Source: Mucilaginibacter agri
Lineage (GTDB): Bacteria > Bacteroidota > Bacteroidia > Sphingobacteriales > Sphingobacteriaceae
Length of the DNA: 64,000 bases
Assembly (NCBI RefSeq): GCF_009928685.1
Contig: NZ_WWEO01000039.1
Coordinates: forward strand, 62,001 to 126,000
Direction: 5' to 3'
How positions within the stretch are numbered: the first letter of the stretch is position 1; every line of letters begins with the position of its first letter. Under the pieces are notes generated by a model. It saw only the letters and a list, made by a program, of their open reading frames with translations, had not been told where the DNA came from and did not search any database. The position numbers and the translations under genes were made by a program. Positions 1-8,444 of the stretch are shown one piece after another.

Positions 1-263
1 GCGGCAATTAGGCCGGCCAAAATAACATGTATGGTAATAAAGTGCTCGGGAACTGTTTTGGCAATGGTGTTGGCCACCTTATGGTCTTTAATTAAAAAGA
101 AGGCAAGGAAGTTAAAGGCAGCTGCCCATAATACCGCTTGAAAGGGGGTTAAAACCTTTGTTGAAACAATGGTTGCAATAGAGTTGGCCGCATCGTGAAA
201 TCCGTTTATAAAATCGAATGCCAGTGCTAAGCAAATTACCGCAACAAGTAATGTAGTAACCAT
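1..263 (-). CDS. PiT-family inorganic phosphate transporter, N-terminal part (cut by window edge)
   Basis: Reading the minus strand from ATG at 263 gives 87 codons that run off the left end. The segment has a first membrane helix followed by FDFINGFHDAANSIAT, the duplicated signature of PiT low-affinity phosphate/cation symporters of the inner membrane, and then a second helix. It starts 18 bp after the DUF47 gene, the usual PiT accessory partner, so the two form one transcript. The family imports phosphate using H+ or Na+. Only about a fifth of the expected length is visible, so integrity of the rest cannot be judged. Confidence 0.9.
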   Translation of the reverse strand, partial: MVTTLLVAVICLALAFDFINGFHDAANSIATIVSTKVLTPFQAVLWAAAFNFLAFFLIKDHKVANTIAKTVPEHFITIHVILAGLIA

Positions 264-281
264 GTAATTGGTGGTAAGTGG

Positions 282-932
282 TTAAGCGTTTTTAACTAAG
301 ATAGATTCCATAACATTGGCAGCATCCTCGCACATATCGGTAGCTGTTTCCAAGGCAGCTAGTATCTCTTTATGTTTTATCACTTTCAAAGCGTCTTTTT
401 CATACAAAAACAGATCGGCAACTGCGCGGTCGAATACGTAATCGGCCTGGTTTTCGATGCTGTTAATGCGGATACAAGAATCTGCGATGGCGCGTACGTT
501 GCGCAGGTCTTTTAGTTCGCGTACTGCTTTTTCTAAGTCGATGCTGGCTTGCAGAATCAGGTCAGACAGTTTGCGGATCGGTTCTGTGATTTCTTCTACA
601 TGATAAAGCATCATGCGGTTGGCAGAACCCTGTATGTTATCGGCCACATCATCAATTGCTGATGCCAGGGCGTGGATATCTTCGCGGTCAAAAGGAGTGA
701 TAAAGTTTTTGCCCAGTTCAAGGTAAACCTGGTGGGTTATATCGTCGCCTTTGTTCTCTAGTTTGTCAATTTGTTTAAACAGTTCTTCGCGCGTAGCAGC
801 ATTGTTATTGTTCACAGCTTCAACTAATACCGTAGCCATAGCTACCACATTACTTGCTGCTTGCTCAAATAAAGGAAAAAATACTTTCTTGTCTTTTGGT
901 ACAAAATACTGGAATATACTGTTTAATGACAT
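282..932 (-). CDS. DUF47 family (PhoU-like) phosphate transport accessory protein
   Basis: This 216-aa all-helical protein is of the DUF47/TIGR00153 family, distant relatives of PhoU encoded next to PiT transporters and thought to modulate them. Visible traits are an N-terminal segment ending in PLFEQAAS, acidic metal-binding-type stretches such as NKGDDITHQVY and FDREDIHALASAIDDVAD, and a C-terminal helix with TATDMCEDAANVMES. Full family length. It precedes the PiT gene by 18 bp. A -7 element at 947-954 and a Pho-box-like repeat at 965-981 lie just upstream, so phosphate control is plausible. Confidence 0.9.
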   Translation of the reverse strand: MSLNSIFQYFVPKDKKVFFPLFEQAASNVVAMATVLVEAVNNNNAATREELFKQIDKLENKGDDITHQVYLELGKNFITPFDREDIHALASAIDDVADNIQGSANRMMLYHVEEITEPIRKLSDLILQASIDLEKAVRELKDLRNVRAIADSCIRINSIENQADYVFDRAVADLFLYEKDALKVIKHKEILAALETATDMCEDAANVMESILVKNA

Positions 933-946
933 AATACAAATTTTAG

Positions 947-981
947 CAAAGGTAAGCTCTGTAATGTTAATTTAATGTTAA
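947..981 (-). promoter_or_regulatory. Promoter with Pho-box-like direct repeat before DUF47-PiT
   Basis: Read on the minus strand, TTAACA (981-976), five bases, TTAACA (970-965), ten bases, then TACCTTTG (954-947), a perfect match to the Bacteroidota -7 consensus TAnnTTTG. The gene starts at 932. Two TTAACA hexamers at 11-bp period match the PhoP box of Bacillus, and their place near -35 suits an activator. The distal hexamer overlaps the stop codon of the upstream histidine kinase gene. The motif is seen; binding by a PhoP/PhoB regulator is inferred. Confidence 0.55.
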
Positions 982-2039
982 CTCTTTAGTGGTATACCGG
1001 GGAATGGCAACTGTTGCTTTACTTTCTCTAAAGTAAAGCCAAATGTTGAGCCTATGCCCTCGGTGCTACGCACGTTTATAGTTTGTTCGTGTGCCTCAAT
1101 AATATGTTTAACAATGGCTAGCCCTAATCCCGAACCACCTATTTGGCGTGATCTGCTCGAATCCGTACGGAAAAAACGCTCAAAAAGGCGTGGAAGGTAT
1201 TTCTCCTCTATGCCATTCCCATCGTCGGTAACTTCAATTAACACCTGGTCGTGCAGTTCAAACAAACTTACAGCGGTGGTGCCGTTTTCACGGCCATACT
1301 TAAAGGAGTTATCCAGTAAATTTACCAGCACCTGGCTAATTTTATCCCTATCTGCTGTCACCAAAATAGGTTCATCATACTTCTGTTTAAAAATCAGTTT
1401 GGTGTTATGCTGCTTAGCTTTAAACTCAACCGTTTCAAAAACTTCCTTAATCAGGTCGTTAATTTTAAATTTAGTGAAGTTGATTGGCATTTCGCCCGAT
1501 TCGAGCTTCGAAATTTCATCCAGGTCTTTGATCAGGTATGTCAGCCTTTCAACATTACGCGACGCCTTGCGCAAAAATTCGCGTGCCATGTCTGTATCAT
1601 CAAAGTCATCGTCAGTAATGGCATCTATATAACCCTGTATGGCAAAAAGCGGCGTTTTAAACTCGTGCGATATATTAGACAAGAACTCTCTTCTAAATTT
1701 CTCTTGCTTGCGAAGCTCGTCTATCTCCGTTTTCTTTTCCCTGGCCCACTCTTTAACTTCATTTTCTACATCATTTATAGGGTCAGCGCTCATATTTTCG
1801 CCTAATGCGTCGCGCAGGTCTCGACCGAGTTTAAGGTTATGGATCAGTTTATAGATCAGCTTAATCTTCGAGTAAACGTACTTTTCTATTAGGTAGTAGA
1901 ATACCAAAAAGCTGGTAAGAAAACTTACTATAAAAGTTATTCCCGCATCGTACCAACTCTGCTGAAAGTAATAGTTTACGCAAGAGAGCGTAATGGCTAC
2001 TGCCGAAGCATTAATTAGTATAAGTACGCGTAGTTTCAT
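978..2039 (-). CDS. Membrane sensor histidine kinase, PhoR/WalK type
   Basis: 353 aa. Two membrane helices lie in residues 5-60 with a very short periplasmic loop between them, then a linker and coiled region to about residue 110. The HisKA domain follows with phospho-accepting His in FLSNISHEFKTPLFA, then HATPase_c with N-box VLVNLLDNSFKYG, G1 box DDGNGIEE, F-box and GGSGLGLAI. A HAMP domain is not obvious. No response regulator is adjacent, which leaves its partner unknown. It sits 9 bp after the methyltransferase gene and 45 bp before DUF47-PiT, so a role in phosphate sensing is an inference from context only. Confidence 0.9.
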   Translation of the reverse strand: MKLRVLILINASAVAITLSCVNYYFQQSWYDAGITFIVSFLTSFLVFYYLIEKYVYSKIKLIYKLIHNLKLGRDLRDALGENMSADPINDVENEVKEWAREKKTEIDELRKQEKFRREFLSNISHEFKTPLFAIQGYIDAITDDDFDDTDMAREFLRKASRNVERLTYLIKDLDEISKLESGEMPINFTKFKINDLIKEVFETVEFKAKQHNTKLIFKQKYDEPILVTADRDKISQVLVNLLDNSFKYGRENGTTAVSLFELHDQVLIEVTDDGNGIEEKYLPRLFERFFRTDSSRSRQIGGSGLGLAIVKHIIEAHEQTINVRSTEGIGSTFGFTLEKVKQQLPFPGIPLKS

Positions 2040-2048
2040 GGTCTAAAT

Positions 2049-2747
2049 TTATGATTTATAAATCACGATCTGCCAACGGAAGGCCCACATCCATTTTAAT
2101 TTATAATTATTTATGCCGGCTTGAGCCAGTAATGCTTCCAATTCGTGCCGTTTAAAGCTGCGTTGTACAGAAAGCGGACCGTCATTTTGTGCCATTTTAT
2201 TGCTGGTAAACAGATTGGTGATCACTTTTATGGCATAATACAACAGCCAATGGCGGTGCAGATCGGTAATGATAACACCACGGCGAGCGGCAGAGTTCAT
2301 CTTCCTGATCAGCGTTATCCATTCCTCATCGGCAAAATGATGGGTGAATAGACTCGAGAGGATGATGTCAAAGCTATCCGGCTCAAAATTGTCCAGCAAT
2401 ACATCAGCCTTTACATAGCTGATGTGGGCATACGCCCTGGATTGCTGTCGGGCAAAGGTAATTGCTGCGGGGGCTGCGTCAACCCCGTTCAATTTTAAAT
2501 TTATGTTATGTTTTTGCGCCCAGTTGGCTATGGCTATTAAAGCATCGCCGCCGCCGCACCCCCAATCGCTGATGGAATTGCCGTCTTCAACAGGGAATTG
2601 TTTCATTGCTTTAATAAGTGATTTATGCCCGCCAAATAAGGCGTTCATTTTACCAAGCCCTGCAAGTACCGGATCAATCTCGGTGGAAGGCAGGTCGAAG
2701 TCGTCCATAATTTCAGCAGTAACGGAACGGGTAGATAGGTCGATCAT
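2049..2747 (-). CDS. Class I SAM-dependent methyltransferase of the type III PKS cluster
   Basis: 232 aa. SAM-binding motif I is SDWGCGGGDALIAIA, followed by acidic motif II (NGVDAAPAAI) and FDIILSSLFTHHF as post-II/motif III, the layout of a small Rossmann-fold O- or C-methyltransferase. It lies 18 bp after the FAD oxidoreductase and two genes after the type III polyketide synthase. It probably methylates the phenolic or quinone product of that pathway, a role played by SrsB in the Streptomyces srs operon, although SrsB belongs to a different methyltransferase family. The substrate cannot be read from sequence. Confidence 0.8.
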   Translation of the reverse strand: MIDLSTRSVTAEIMDDFDLPSTEIDPVLAGLGKMNALFGGHKSLIKAMKQFPVEDGNSISDWGCGGGDALIAIANWAQKHNINLKLNGVDAAPAAITFARQQSRAYAHISYVKADVLLDNFEPDSFDIILSSLFTHHFADEEWITLIRKMNSAARRGVIITDLHRHWLLYYAIKVITNLFTSNKMAQNDGPLSVQRSFKRHELEALLAQAGINNYKLKWMWAFRWQIVIYKS

Positions 2748-2765
2748 AAAGAAGATACGCCGCTA

Positions 2766-3890
2766 TCAGGCAAAAGGTTTGCCGTGGGTTTTGCCGATGA
2801 GGTAGCGAGTTAACGGCGGAATGCCGTTGAGAAGGTTAAGTGTGAGCGCCGTGGTAGTATTATTACCAAACAATTTTTGCAACTGCCGTCCTGTCCATAA
2901 GCGTTGTGCAAACTGCTTGTTCCAGGCGGCGGTATATTGCTGTTCTATCAAAGCCCGTTTGCCTGGTGTAAAGTTTGCCGATTGGTAACGTTGGGCAATA
3001 ATCTCAGAGAGTATTTTGGCCGAATGAATGGCCATCGTCATCCCGTTGCCACATAGCGGGGCAATCATCCCGGCGGTGTCACCGCTCATGAGGATATGGT
3101 TATCTACCGGTTCCTTTTTTTCGAAGGAGATCTCATTGATCACTTCGGGCTTATCGAGCAAGAACTCGGCTTTATTGAAAATATCTTTGAGATAAGGATT
3201 TTTGAGGATCACGTTTTCTTCGAGTGCAGGCAGGTTGCCATATTTACGCAAGTCGTCACGATGTGCCAGATAACACATGCAATGCCGGTCGGCTTCTATT
3301 TTGCTAATGCCGCAATAGCCGTTATGATAGTTATTAAGCTGAATAAGATCATCCGGAAAATCGACCCGCACATGAAACTTAACCGCCAGGTAAGGGCTGC
3401 GGCGAGAAAAGAATTTACGATTGAGTTTTTGATCAAGATTAGAGCGCTTGCCAAAAGAGCCGATCACCAAAGGGGCAGTCAGTTTTTGATTGGGGATAGT
3501 TATTTCAAATTGGTCATTTACAAACTGCACATCCTCCACCCGTGTGCCTAGTAAAAATTTAACGCCTTCGGCGGATGCCTTCTCGTACAAATAATTATCG
3601 AATGTGTAACGGCTTAACCCGAAACCACCTAAGTCCAGCTGCTGGCTCAGCTTAGTGCCAGTTACCGCAGTAACCTCGAGCCGTTTGATACTGGCAGCGC
3701 CCAATGCACTAACATCGATATCAAGATGCTCCAGAAAAGGAAGTACTTCGTTGCTGATGTATTCGCCGCAAACGCGATGAAAGGGGTAGGTTTTGCGTTC
3801 GATAAGTGTGACCTGTAATCCGGCGCGATTAAGTAAAATGGCGTTGAACAAGCCCGCCAATCCTCCGCCAATGATGATCAGGTCGTCCAT
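2766..3890 (-). CDS. FAD-dependent oxidoreductase, geranylgeranyl-reductase-like
   Basis: 374 aa. The N-terminal dinucleotide fold IIIGGGLAGLFNAILL binds FAD; HRVCGEYIS follows at about residues 38-46; the second FAD motif is GDTAGMIAPLCGNGMTMAI at about 270-290. These are marks of the flavoprotein monooxygenase/geranylgeranyl reductase superfamily. It starts 6 bp after the type III polyketide synthase and ends 18 bp before the methyltransferase. By analogy with SrsC of Streptomyces it may hydroxylate or oxidise a polyketide phenol to a quinone. Reduction of an isoprenoid chain is an alternative. Confidence 0.8.
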   Translation of the reverse strand: MDDLIIIGGGLAGLFNAILLNRAGLQVTLIERKTYPFHRVCGEYISNEVLPFLEHLDIDVSALGAASIKRLEVTAVTGTKLSQQLDLGGFGLSRYTFDNYLYEKASAEGVKFLLGTRVEDVQFVNDQFEITIPNQKLTAPLVIGSFGKRSNLDQKLNRKFFSRRSPYLAVKFHVRVDFPDDLIQLNNYHNGYCGISKIEADRHCMCYLAHRDDLRKYGNLPALEENVILKNPYLKDIFNKAEFLLDKPEVINEISFEKKEPVDNHILMSGDTAGMIAPLCGNGMTMAIHSAKILSEIIAQRYQSANFTPGKRALIEQQYTAAWNKQFAQRLWTGRQLQKLFGNNTTTALTLNLLNGIPPLTRYLIGKTHGKPFA

Positions 3891-3896
3891 AATGGC

Positions 3897-5003
3897 TTAA
3901 TGCATTTGAAGTACCATGCCTTCAACCGTTAAACCTGGTCCGAAAGCAAAACTCAGGATGCGTTGATCTTTTAGCTTTTTTTCTTTAAGCATTTTATCCA
4001 GCACAAACAATATGGTAGCCGATGACATGTTTCCGTATTGTTGTAAAACTTCGTAAGCGATGGCGTTGCTTTCCTCAGGCAATTCTAGAGCTTCTTCTAC
4101 GGCCTCTAATATTTTTTTGCCGCCAGGATGTATGGCATAAGCGCCAATCTGATCATAATCCAACCCGGCATGTGCCAGCAAATTATCGGTAATGGGTTTG
4201 ATGTATTTTTTAATCTGACGGGAAACTTTAGAGGTTAAGCGCATCTCGAAACCGGTGTTACCTACATACCAGCCCATTTCGTCGCGTGCTTCGGGCAAAA
4301 ATTCGGTGTAGAAACTTTCGAGTTCGATTGCCGGTTTGTTTGAGGTCAGAGGGGCGTGGGTTACGAGGGCAGCAGCCGCGCCGTCTGAGAAAAGAGAATT
4401 AGCTACCCAGTTATCCAGGGTACTATCCTTTTGAAAATGCAGCGTACACAATTCAACGCTTACCACCAAAACCTTTGCGCTGGGATTTGACCGGCAGATG
4501 TAATCGGCAGTTTTTAATCCGTTTACCGCGCCGTAGCAGCCCATAAAATTAATGCAGGTACGTTCGGTATGGCGGTTAAGGCCAAGTTGCTCTACCAGAT
4601 CTATATCTAAGCCGGGGGCATACATGCCGGTGCAGCTAACGGTAATCAAATGGGTAATCTCTTTATAAATGCCATCACCCAAATCTTTCAAGCAGGCCCT
4701 CACCGCATCTGCGGCAACTAAAGCAGCTTTTTGCTGATATAGCTGCAATCGTTTCTGGGTAGAAATAAAAGGTTCGAGATTGGCGTTCTGCTCAAAAAAA
4801 GTAAAGTTGTCGCTGTCGGCAAAGCCAAAATCTGGAATTACCGAATAACGGTAATTAATACCGGCATGGTCGTAAATGCTTTTTAAACGGGCTTTGTTGG
4901 TATCATTAAGCGCGAAGGCGTTAGCCATAAAGCGAAATATATCTTCCTGTAAGATCTTATGCTCCGGATTTGCCGTGCCAATTGCGCTTATGCAGCTACC
5001 CAT
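3897..5003 (-). CDS. Type III polyketide synthase (chalcone/stilbene synthase family)
   Basis: 368 aa, full length for a homodimeric type III PKS. The catalytic triad is readable: Cys156 in FMGCYGAV, His292 in AIHPGGKK and Asn325 in QQYGNMSSAT. The C-terminal loop is FAFGPGLTVEGMVL, matching the conserved GFGPG region. Such enzymes extend a CoA starter with malonyl-CoA and cyclise it to resorcinols, phloroglucinols or pyrones. The genes that follow (oxidoreductase, methyltransferase) match tailoring functions, and YceI lies 10 bp upstream. Alkylresorcinol or alkylpyrone production is the best guess; the starter acyl group cannot be read. Confidence 0.92.
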   Translation of the reverse strand: MGSCISAIGTANPEHKILQEDIFRFMANAFALNDTNKARLKSIYDHAGINYRYSVIPDFGFADSDNFTFFEQNANLEPFISTQKRLQLYQQKAALVAADAVRACLKDLGDGIYKEITHLITVSCTGMYAPGLDIDLVEQLGLNRHTERTCINFMGCYGAVNGLKTADYICRSNPSAKVLVVSVELCTLHFQKDSTLDNWVANSLFSDGAAAALVTHAPLTSNKPAIELESFYTEFLPEARDEMGWYVGNTGFEMRLTSKVSRQIKKYIKPITDNLLAHAGLDYDQIGAYAIHPGGKKILEAVEEALELPEESNAIAYEVLQQYGNMSSATILFVLDKMLKEKKLKDQRILSFAFGPGLTVEGMVLQMH

Positions 5004-5013
5004 TTAATGTTGT

Positions 5014-5547
5014 TTACTTCGTTGTTTCTACCTCAATGTTGATGGTTGCCTCTTTAGCAAGCACCATGCTCGATCCGCCTACGCCAAAATCAGTGCGGTC
5101 TATTTTAAAACTACCTTTAAATAACGAAGCATTGCTGCCAGTTTCGGTATAGGTAAAAGGTACGTTAACCGTTTTTGTTTTGTCTTTAATAGTTACGTTG
5201 AAAACACCGGTATAGTTGTTTCCGCTGCCATGTTTAAATGAAACCGATTTCATGGTGATATGCGGGTACTTTACGATGTCGAAATAATCTTCACTTTTAA
5301 GGTGTTTGTCGCGCATGTCATTCTCCGAATTAAGGCTGGCAGTTTCAATAGAAGCCTCAATGCTGCTGGTTGCCAGTTGCTGAGGGTCGAATTTAATATC
5401 TGCCTGCAGGCTGGTAAATTTGCCACTGGTATTAATGCCCATATTTTTGATTTCGTAACTAACGGTTGATTTGGTTACCGTTTGTTTAACCTGTGCAAAA
5501 GCGTTGGTAAGGGTTAGCAGGGCAATAAATAAAAAAAATCTTTTCAT
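5014..5547 (-). CDS. YceI family periplasmic lipid/isoprenoid-binding protein
   Basis: 177 aa with a clear signal peptide (residues 1-19, ending NAFAQ) followed by a YceI lipocalin-like beta barrel: GKFTSLQADIKFD near the start, AQ/DMRDKHLKSEDYFD in the middle and the C-terminal KIDRTDFGVGGSS. Known members bind polyisoprenoid or long-chain lipids in a hydrophobic pore. It is the first gene of the polyketide cluster and ends 10 bp before the type III PKS start, suggesting it carries the lipid-like product or a precursor in the periplasm. Confidence 0.88.
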   Translation of the reverse strand: MKRFFLFIALLTLTNAFAQVKQTVTKSTVSYEIKNMGINTSGKFTSLQADIKFDPQQLATSSIEASIETASLNSENDMRDKHLKSEDYFDIVKYPHITMKSVSFKHGSGNNYTGVFNVTIKDKTKTVNVPFTYTETGSNASLFKGSFKIDRTDFGVGGSSMVLAKEATINIEVETTK

Positions 5548-5692
5548 GTAGTCGTTAAAGTGTTTTGCAACGTATCTATCATTAACTACGCTGCAAAGAG
5601 TGGAACCGTTGTATTAGTTTTTTAAATGATGGATAGCGTGTATCCAAACATAATAAATTTATTGACCTTAATATCGCTACATTAGTTTAATC

Positions 5693-6664
5693 ATGTTCAA
5701 ACAATTATGGCCTACACGGTCGGCTATTGCGCATCTCAGGTTTGTGTTTTCAGTATTTCTGCTGCCGGTATTTTGTTTTGCTTATAGCCAGGCACCCCAG
5801 ATAAATATGACTAAAGCCGTGCTGATCTTTATAATCTGGCATGTATTGGCTTTTCCCGCCAGTAACGGCTATAACAGCTATTTTGATAAGGACGAAGACA
5901 GTATTGGCCTGCTCGAAAAACCACCGGTAGTTGATTTGAGCTTATATTATTTTTCGATACTGTTGGAGGTGCTGGCCTTTGGTCTTGGTTTTTTAGTAAG
6001 CTGGCAATTTGCTATTGCTGTGTTGCTTTACGGTATGATGTCTAAAATGTACAGCCATCCATCAACGCGCCTAAAACGTTATCCTATTATCAGCTTTTTA
6101 ACCGTTTTTATTTTCCAGGGATGTTTTATCTATTGGACTACCTATACAGCGCTGTCTGGTGTGAGTTTATTTGATTATTGGGATGCCCGGTTTATAATGG
6201 CAGGCGCCATCTGTTCGTGCCTGATTGGCGCCTCGTATCCACTCACCCAGGTTTACCAACATGATGAAGACAGTCGTCGCGGCGACCGCACCCTGAGCCT
6301 GTTGCTGGGCTATAAGGGTTCGTTTATATTTTCGGGTGTGTTATTTACGAGCGCCATTGTACTTACCTTTTTTTATTGGCAAACCATATCATTAAAGCCG
6401 TTTTACAGCTTTTTGATCTGCGCTTTGCCCGTATTCCTTTACTTTAACTATTGGTTTTATTTGGTTGGCAAGTCTACTTCAAACGCCAATTTTAAAAATG
6501 CCATGCGCATGAACTTTATCAGCGCGGCATGCATGCTGATTTATTTTGTTGGGTTGATGGTAATACCTAAAGCAGGCCCTTTGCTACCCAAAAGCGGGAT
6601 AATGCAAACGCAGTTGAATAATCGAAATAGGCAAGGTGTAACAATAACGTCACATTCAAGTTAA
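5693..6664 (+). CDS. UbiA-family membrane prenyltransferase
   Basis: 323 aa with about eight membrane helices. Both Asp-rich prenyl-diphosphate sites are visible: NGYNSYFDKDEDSIG (residues ~62-76) and YQHDEDSRRGDRTLS (~186-200). The family attaches a prenyl chain to an aromatic or other acceptor at the membrane. It diverges from the YceI-PKS operon across a 145-bp gap, so prenylation of the polyketide is a reasonable inference. The last ~35 residues after helix eight are polar and unlike the core. No menaquinone genes are nearby, which argues against MenA. Confidence 0.85.
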   Translation: MFKQLWPTRSAIAHLRFVFSVFLLPVFCFAYSQAPQINMTKAVLIFIIWHVLAFPASNGYNSYFDKDEDSIGLLEKPPVVDLSLYYFSILLEVLAFGLGFLVSWQFAIAVLLYGMMSKMYSHPSTRLKRYPIISFLTVFIFQGCFIYWTTYTALSGVSLFDYWDARFIMAGAICSCLIGASYPLTQVYQHDEDSRRGDRTLSLLLGYKGSFIFSGVLFTSAIVLTFFYWQTISLKPFYSFLICALPVFLYFNYWFYLVGKSTSNANFKNAMRMNFISAACMLIYFVGLMVIPKAGPLLPKSGIMQTQLNNRNRQGVTITSHSS

Positions 6665-6722
6665 AGTAACACTAATCAACTTCTATATCAGTTGTTATTA
6701 TACAACAATTAATAACAGCAAT

Positions 6723-6977
6723 ATGAAAAAAGCAAGTTACATCCTGTTAGTAGCAGGTTTAGTGGTTATGATCGCAGGGCTTTTTGTGTTCGGACACGTT
6801 AATCAGGACAATGCAGTAGATTCGCATGTTAGAGGAGTTTACATCAATGGCTTCCGTTCGTTCCCTTGGCCCGTATTTGCAGGCTTTGTAGTATTCATGA
6901 TCGGCATTACCTTCAATATATCAGACCAAGAACGTGTTGGACAAAGATTTATAAATGATCATGCTCGTCATGCTTAA
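6723..6977 (+). CDS. Small two-helix membrane protein, unknown function
   Basis: 84 aa with two hydrophobic helices (residues 5-24 and about 48-66) separated by a polar loop containing DSHVRGVYINGF. No known domain is recognised. It lies 58 bp after the UbiA gene on the same strand and ahead of a strong bidirectional hairpin at 7004-7044, so it may be the second gene of the UbiA transcript. The coding call rests on the ATG, the helix pattern and the terminator downstream. Confidence 0.7.
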   Translation: MKKASYILLVAGLVVMIAGLFVFGHVNQDNAVDSHVRGVYINGFRSFPWPVFAGFVVFMIGITFNISDQERVGQRFINDHARHA

Positions 6978-7003
6978 TTTAAAGAGTCAAGAATCAAGAT
7001 AGA

Positions 7004-7044
7004 GACCAAAAAAGGCTGCGATCAACTCGCAGCCTTTTTTGGTC
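7004..7044. terminator. Bidirectional 17-bp hairpin terminator
   Basis: Perfect 17-bp arms, 7004-7020 and 7028-7044, around a 7-nt loop. The A-run at the left arm and T-run at the right arm give U-tracts on both strands. It lies between convergent genes, the 84-aa membrane protein (+) and the porin (-). Weaker flanking inverted repeats at 6983-7000 and 7061-7085 extend the symmetry. Confidence 0.9.
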
Positions 7045-7098
7045 TATGCCTCTTTCAGGATCTTGATTCCTGATTCTCGACTCTTGCTTCTCTTCAAA

Positions 7099-8409
7099 CT
7101 AAAACTCTATATGCGCCCGTATGGAAAACACGTTTACCGGTCCCCGGTCTTTATTGTAAGCGGGGTTAATGATAAACTGGTAATCTGGCGTAATAAAGAA
7201 TTTCTGCTGAAAGGCATCTAACTTGTAGTAAAACTCAGCCAGCATTTCGGTGCCGTAGTTAAGTTTTCCATCGCCAATGATGAAGCCGTAGCCTCCGGCT
7301 GCCAAATAGTCTCGGTGCGGTTGGGAGATGCCGTTACCTACAAACGCCAAACCTATTTCATCGTTTTTACGTTTCCACGAACGGCCGTTTAGTACACCTC
7401 CGAAGCTGATAGAGCGGTCTATCTCGGTAAAGAACCAGGTTTCTGTTTTACCATCGTTGTAACTTGCTTTGGCAAACACACCAAAATCTTTGCTCAGATT
7501 TTGCTCGGCATTTATTCCAAAGCCAAACTTATGGCGGCCATATTGTTGCGTCGTATCTACAACCGGGTTGGTTGGCGATAAGGCCAACGCGGCACGGTAA
7601 TCGCCCATTTTTCCGTTGTTGGCAAAGCCTAATATTCTGAATGCGCCCTTATTGCCGTTAATGGCATAGCGTTTCTCATACTCCAGGGTTTGTGAGTTTG
7701 CTTTGCCAATACGCTCGTCCCAAATAGCACCGTTGGCAGTCGTGGTAATCATGGTGTAAGCAAAACGGAGTGTCCAGGTGGGTTGGCCGAGTTCGGCATA
7801 TAAACCAATTACATAGCCACGGGTATTGGCCGGGTAGTCCCAGGCACCATTACTCATTAGCGACCAGTTCATAAACTGCGTGCGCGGATCGTGGCTGAAA
7901 CTGTTGCCATCAAAATAATCGGCCATGCCGAATTTACCTGCAGTAAGAGAGAAATAACGTTTGCTTTTTAAGCCAGCTAATTGGTTCTGATCATCTGTTA
8001 AGGTGTCCTTATCCTTGCCCCACTCAAAATTTTGCGTAAGGTATAGTCGCGCTATGTAGATCTTGGGCTCGGCCGCACCAACCCTAAAAGTTTCGCCATT
8101 GGGAAAACCGGCTACGCCCAAAGTTTTACTCAGCCCCGCACCACCCGACATTTCGGGGTTAAAAAACGCCTGTGCGCCTTTCCACAAACGGGCACCTCCA
8201 AAAAGGGTGGTAGTAAGCGATGTTGCGCTTTCTTTTAATGGAGATAAACTGTTAGTTCCGCTGTAATCCGCACTAAAGCCTGTTTTGCTTTGGGTAATTA
8301 CCGTTTGTTGGAAGTGAAAATTAAACCGTTGTTGCTTAACGGTATCCTGCGCAATAGCGGCGTTCACTATAAAAACAAGAAGAATTAAAGTTTGTAAAGT
8401 TTTAGTCAT
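7099..8409 (-). CDS. Carbohydrate porin (OprB-like outer membrane barrel)
   Basis: 436 aa. A signal peptide (residues 1-20, ending AAIAQ) is followed by a beta-rich chain beginning FNFHFQQTVITQSKTGF, the typical opening of Bacteroidota OprB-type carbohydrate porins. The middle holds FDGNSFSHDPRTQFMNWSL and WDYPANTRGYVIGLY, characteristic of this family, and the chain ends on an aromatic residue (HIEF), as outer membrane barrels do. It would pass small sugars across the outer membrane. It has its own -7 element at 8429-8436 and shares a terminator with the convergent gene. Confidence 0.82.
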   Translation of the reverse strand: MTKTLQTLILLVFIVNAAIAQDTVKQQRFNFHFQQTVITQSKTGFSADYSGTNSLSPLKESATSLTTTLFGGARLWKGAQAFFNPEMSGGAGLSKTLGVAGFPNGETFRVGAAEPKIYIARLYLTQNFEWGKDKDTLTDDQNQLAGLKSKRYFSLTAGKFGMADYFDGNSFSHDPRTQFMNWSLMSNGAWDYPANTRGYVIGLYAELGQPTWTLRFAYTMITTTANGAIWDERIGKANSQTLEYEKRYAINGNKGAFRILGFANNGKMGDYRAALALSPTNPVVDTTQQYGRHKFGFGINAEQNLSKDFGVFAKASYNDGKTETWFFTEIDRSISFGGVLNGRSWKRKNDEIGLAFVGNGISQPHRDYLAAGGYGFIIGDGKLNYGTEMLAEFYYKLDAFQQKFFITPDYQFIINPAYNKDRGPVNVFSIRAHIEF

Positions 8410-8428
8410 ATAGGGGTGTTAATGCGGG

Positions 8429-8436
8429 CAAAAGTA
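8429..8436 (-). promoter_or_regulatory. -7 promoter element of the porin gene
   Basis: Minus-strand TACTTTTG matches TAnnTTTG exactly and lies 20 bp before the porin ATG. No clear -33 TTG is seen. Confidence 0.5.
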
Positions 8437-8444
8437 CAATTTTA

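Noticed and set aside
1054..1854. Long open frames on the plus strand opposite the histidine kinase
   Set aside because: They are antisense to an intact kinase and show no domain or ribosome site. Similar antisense frames occur opposite most genes here.
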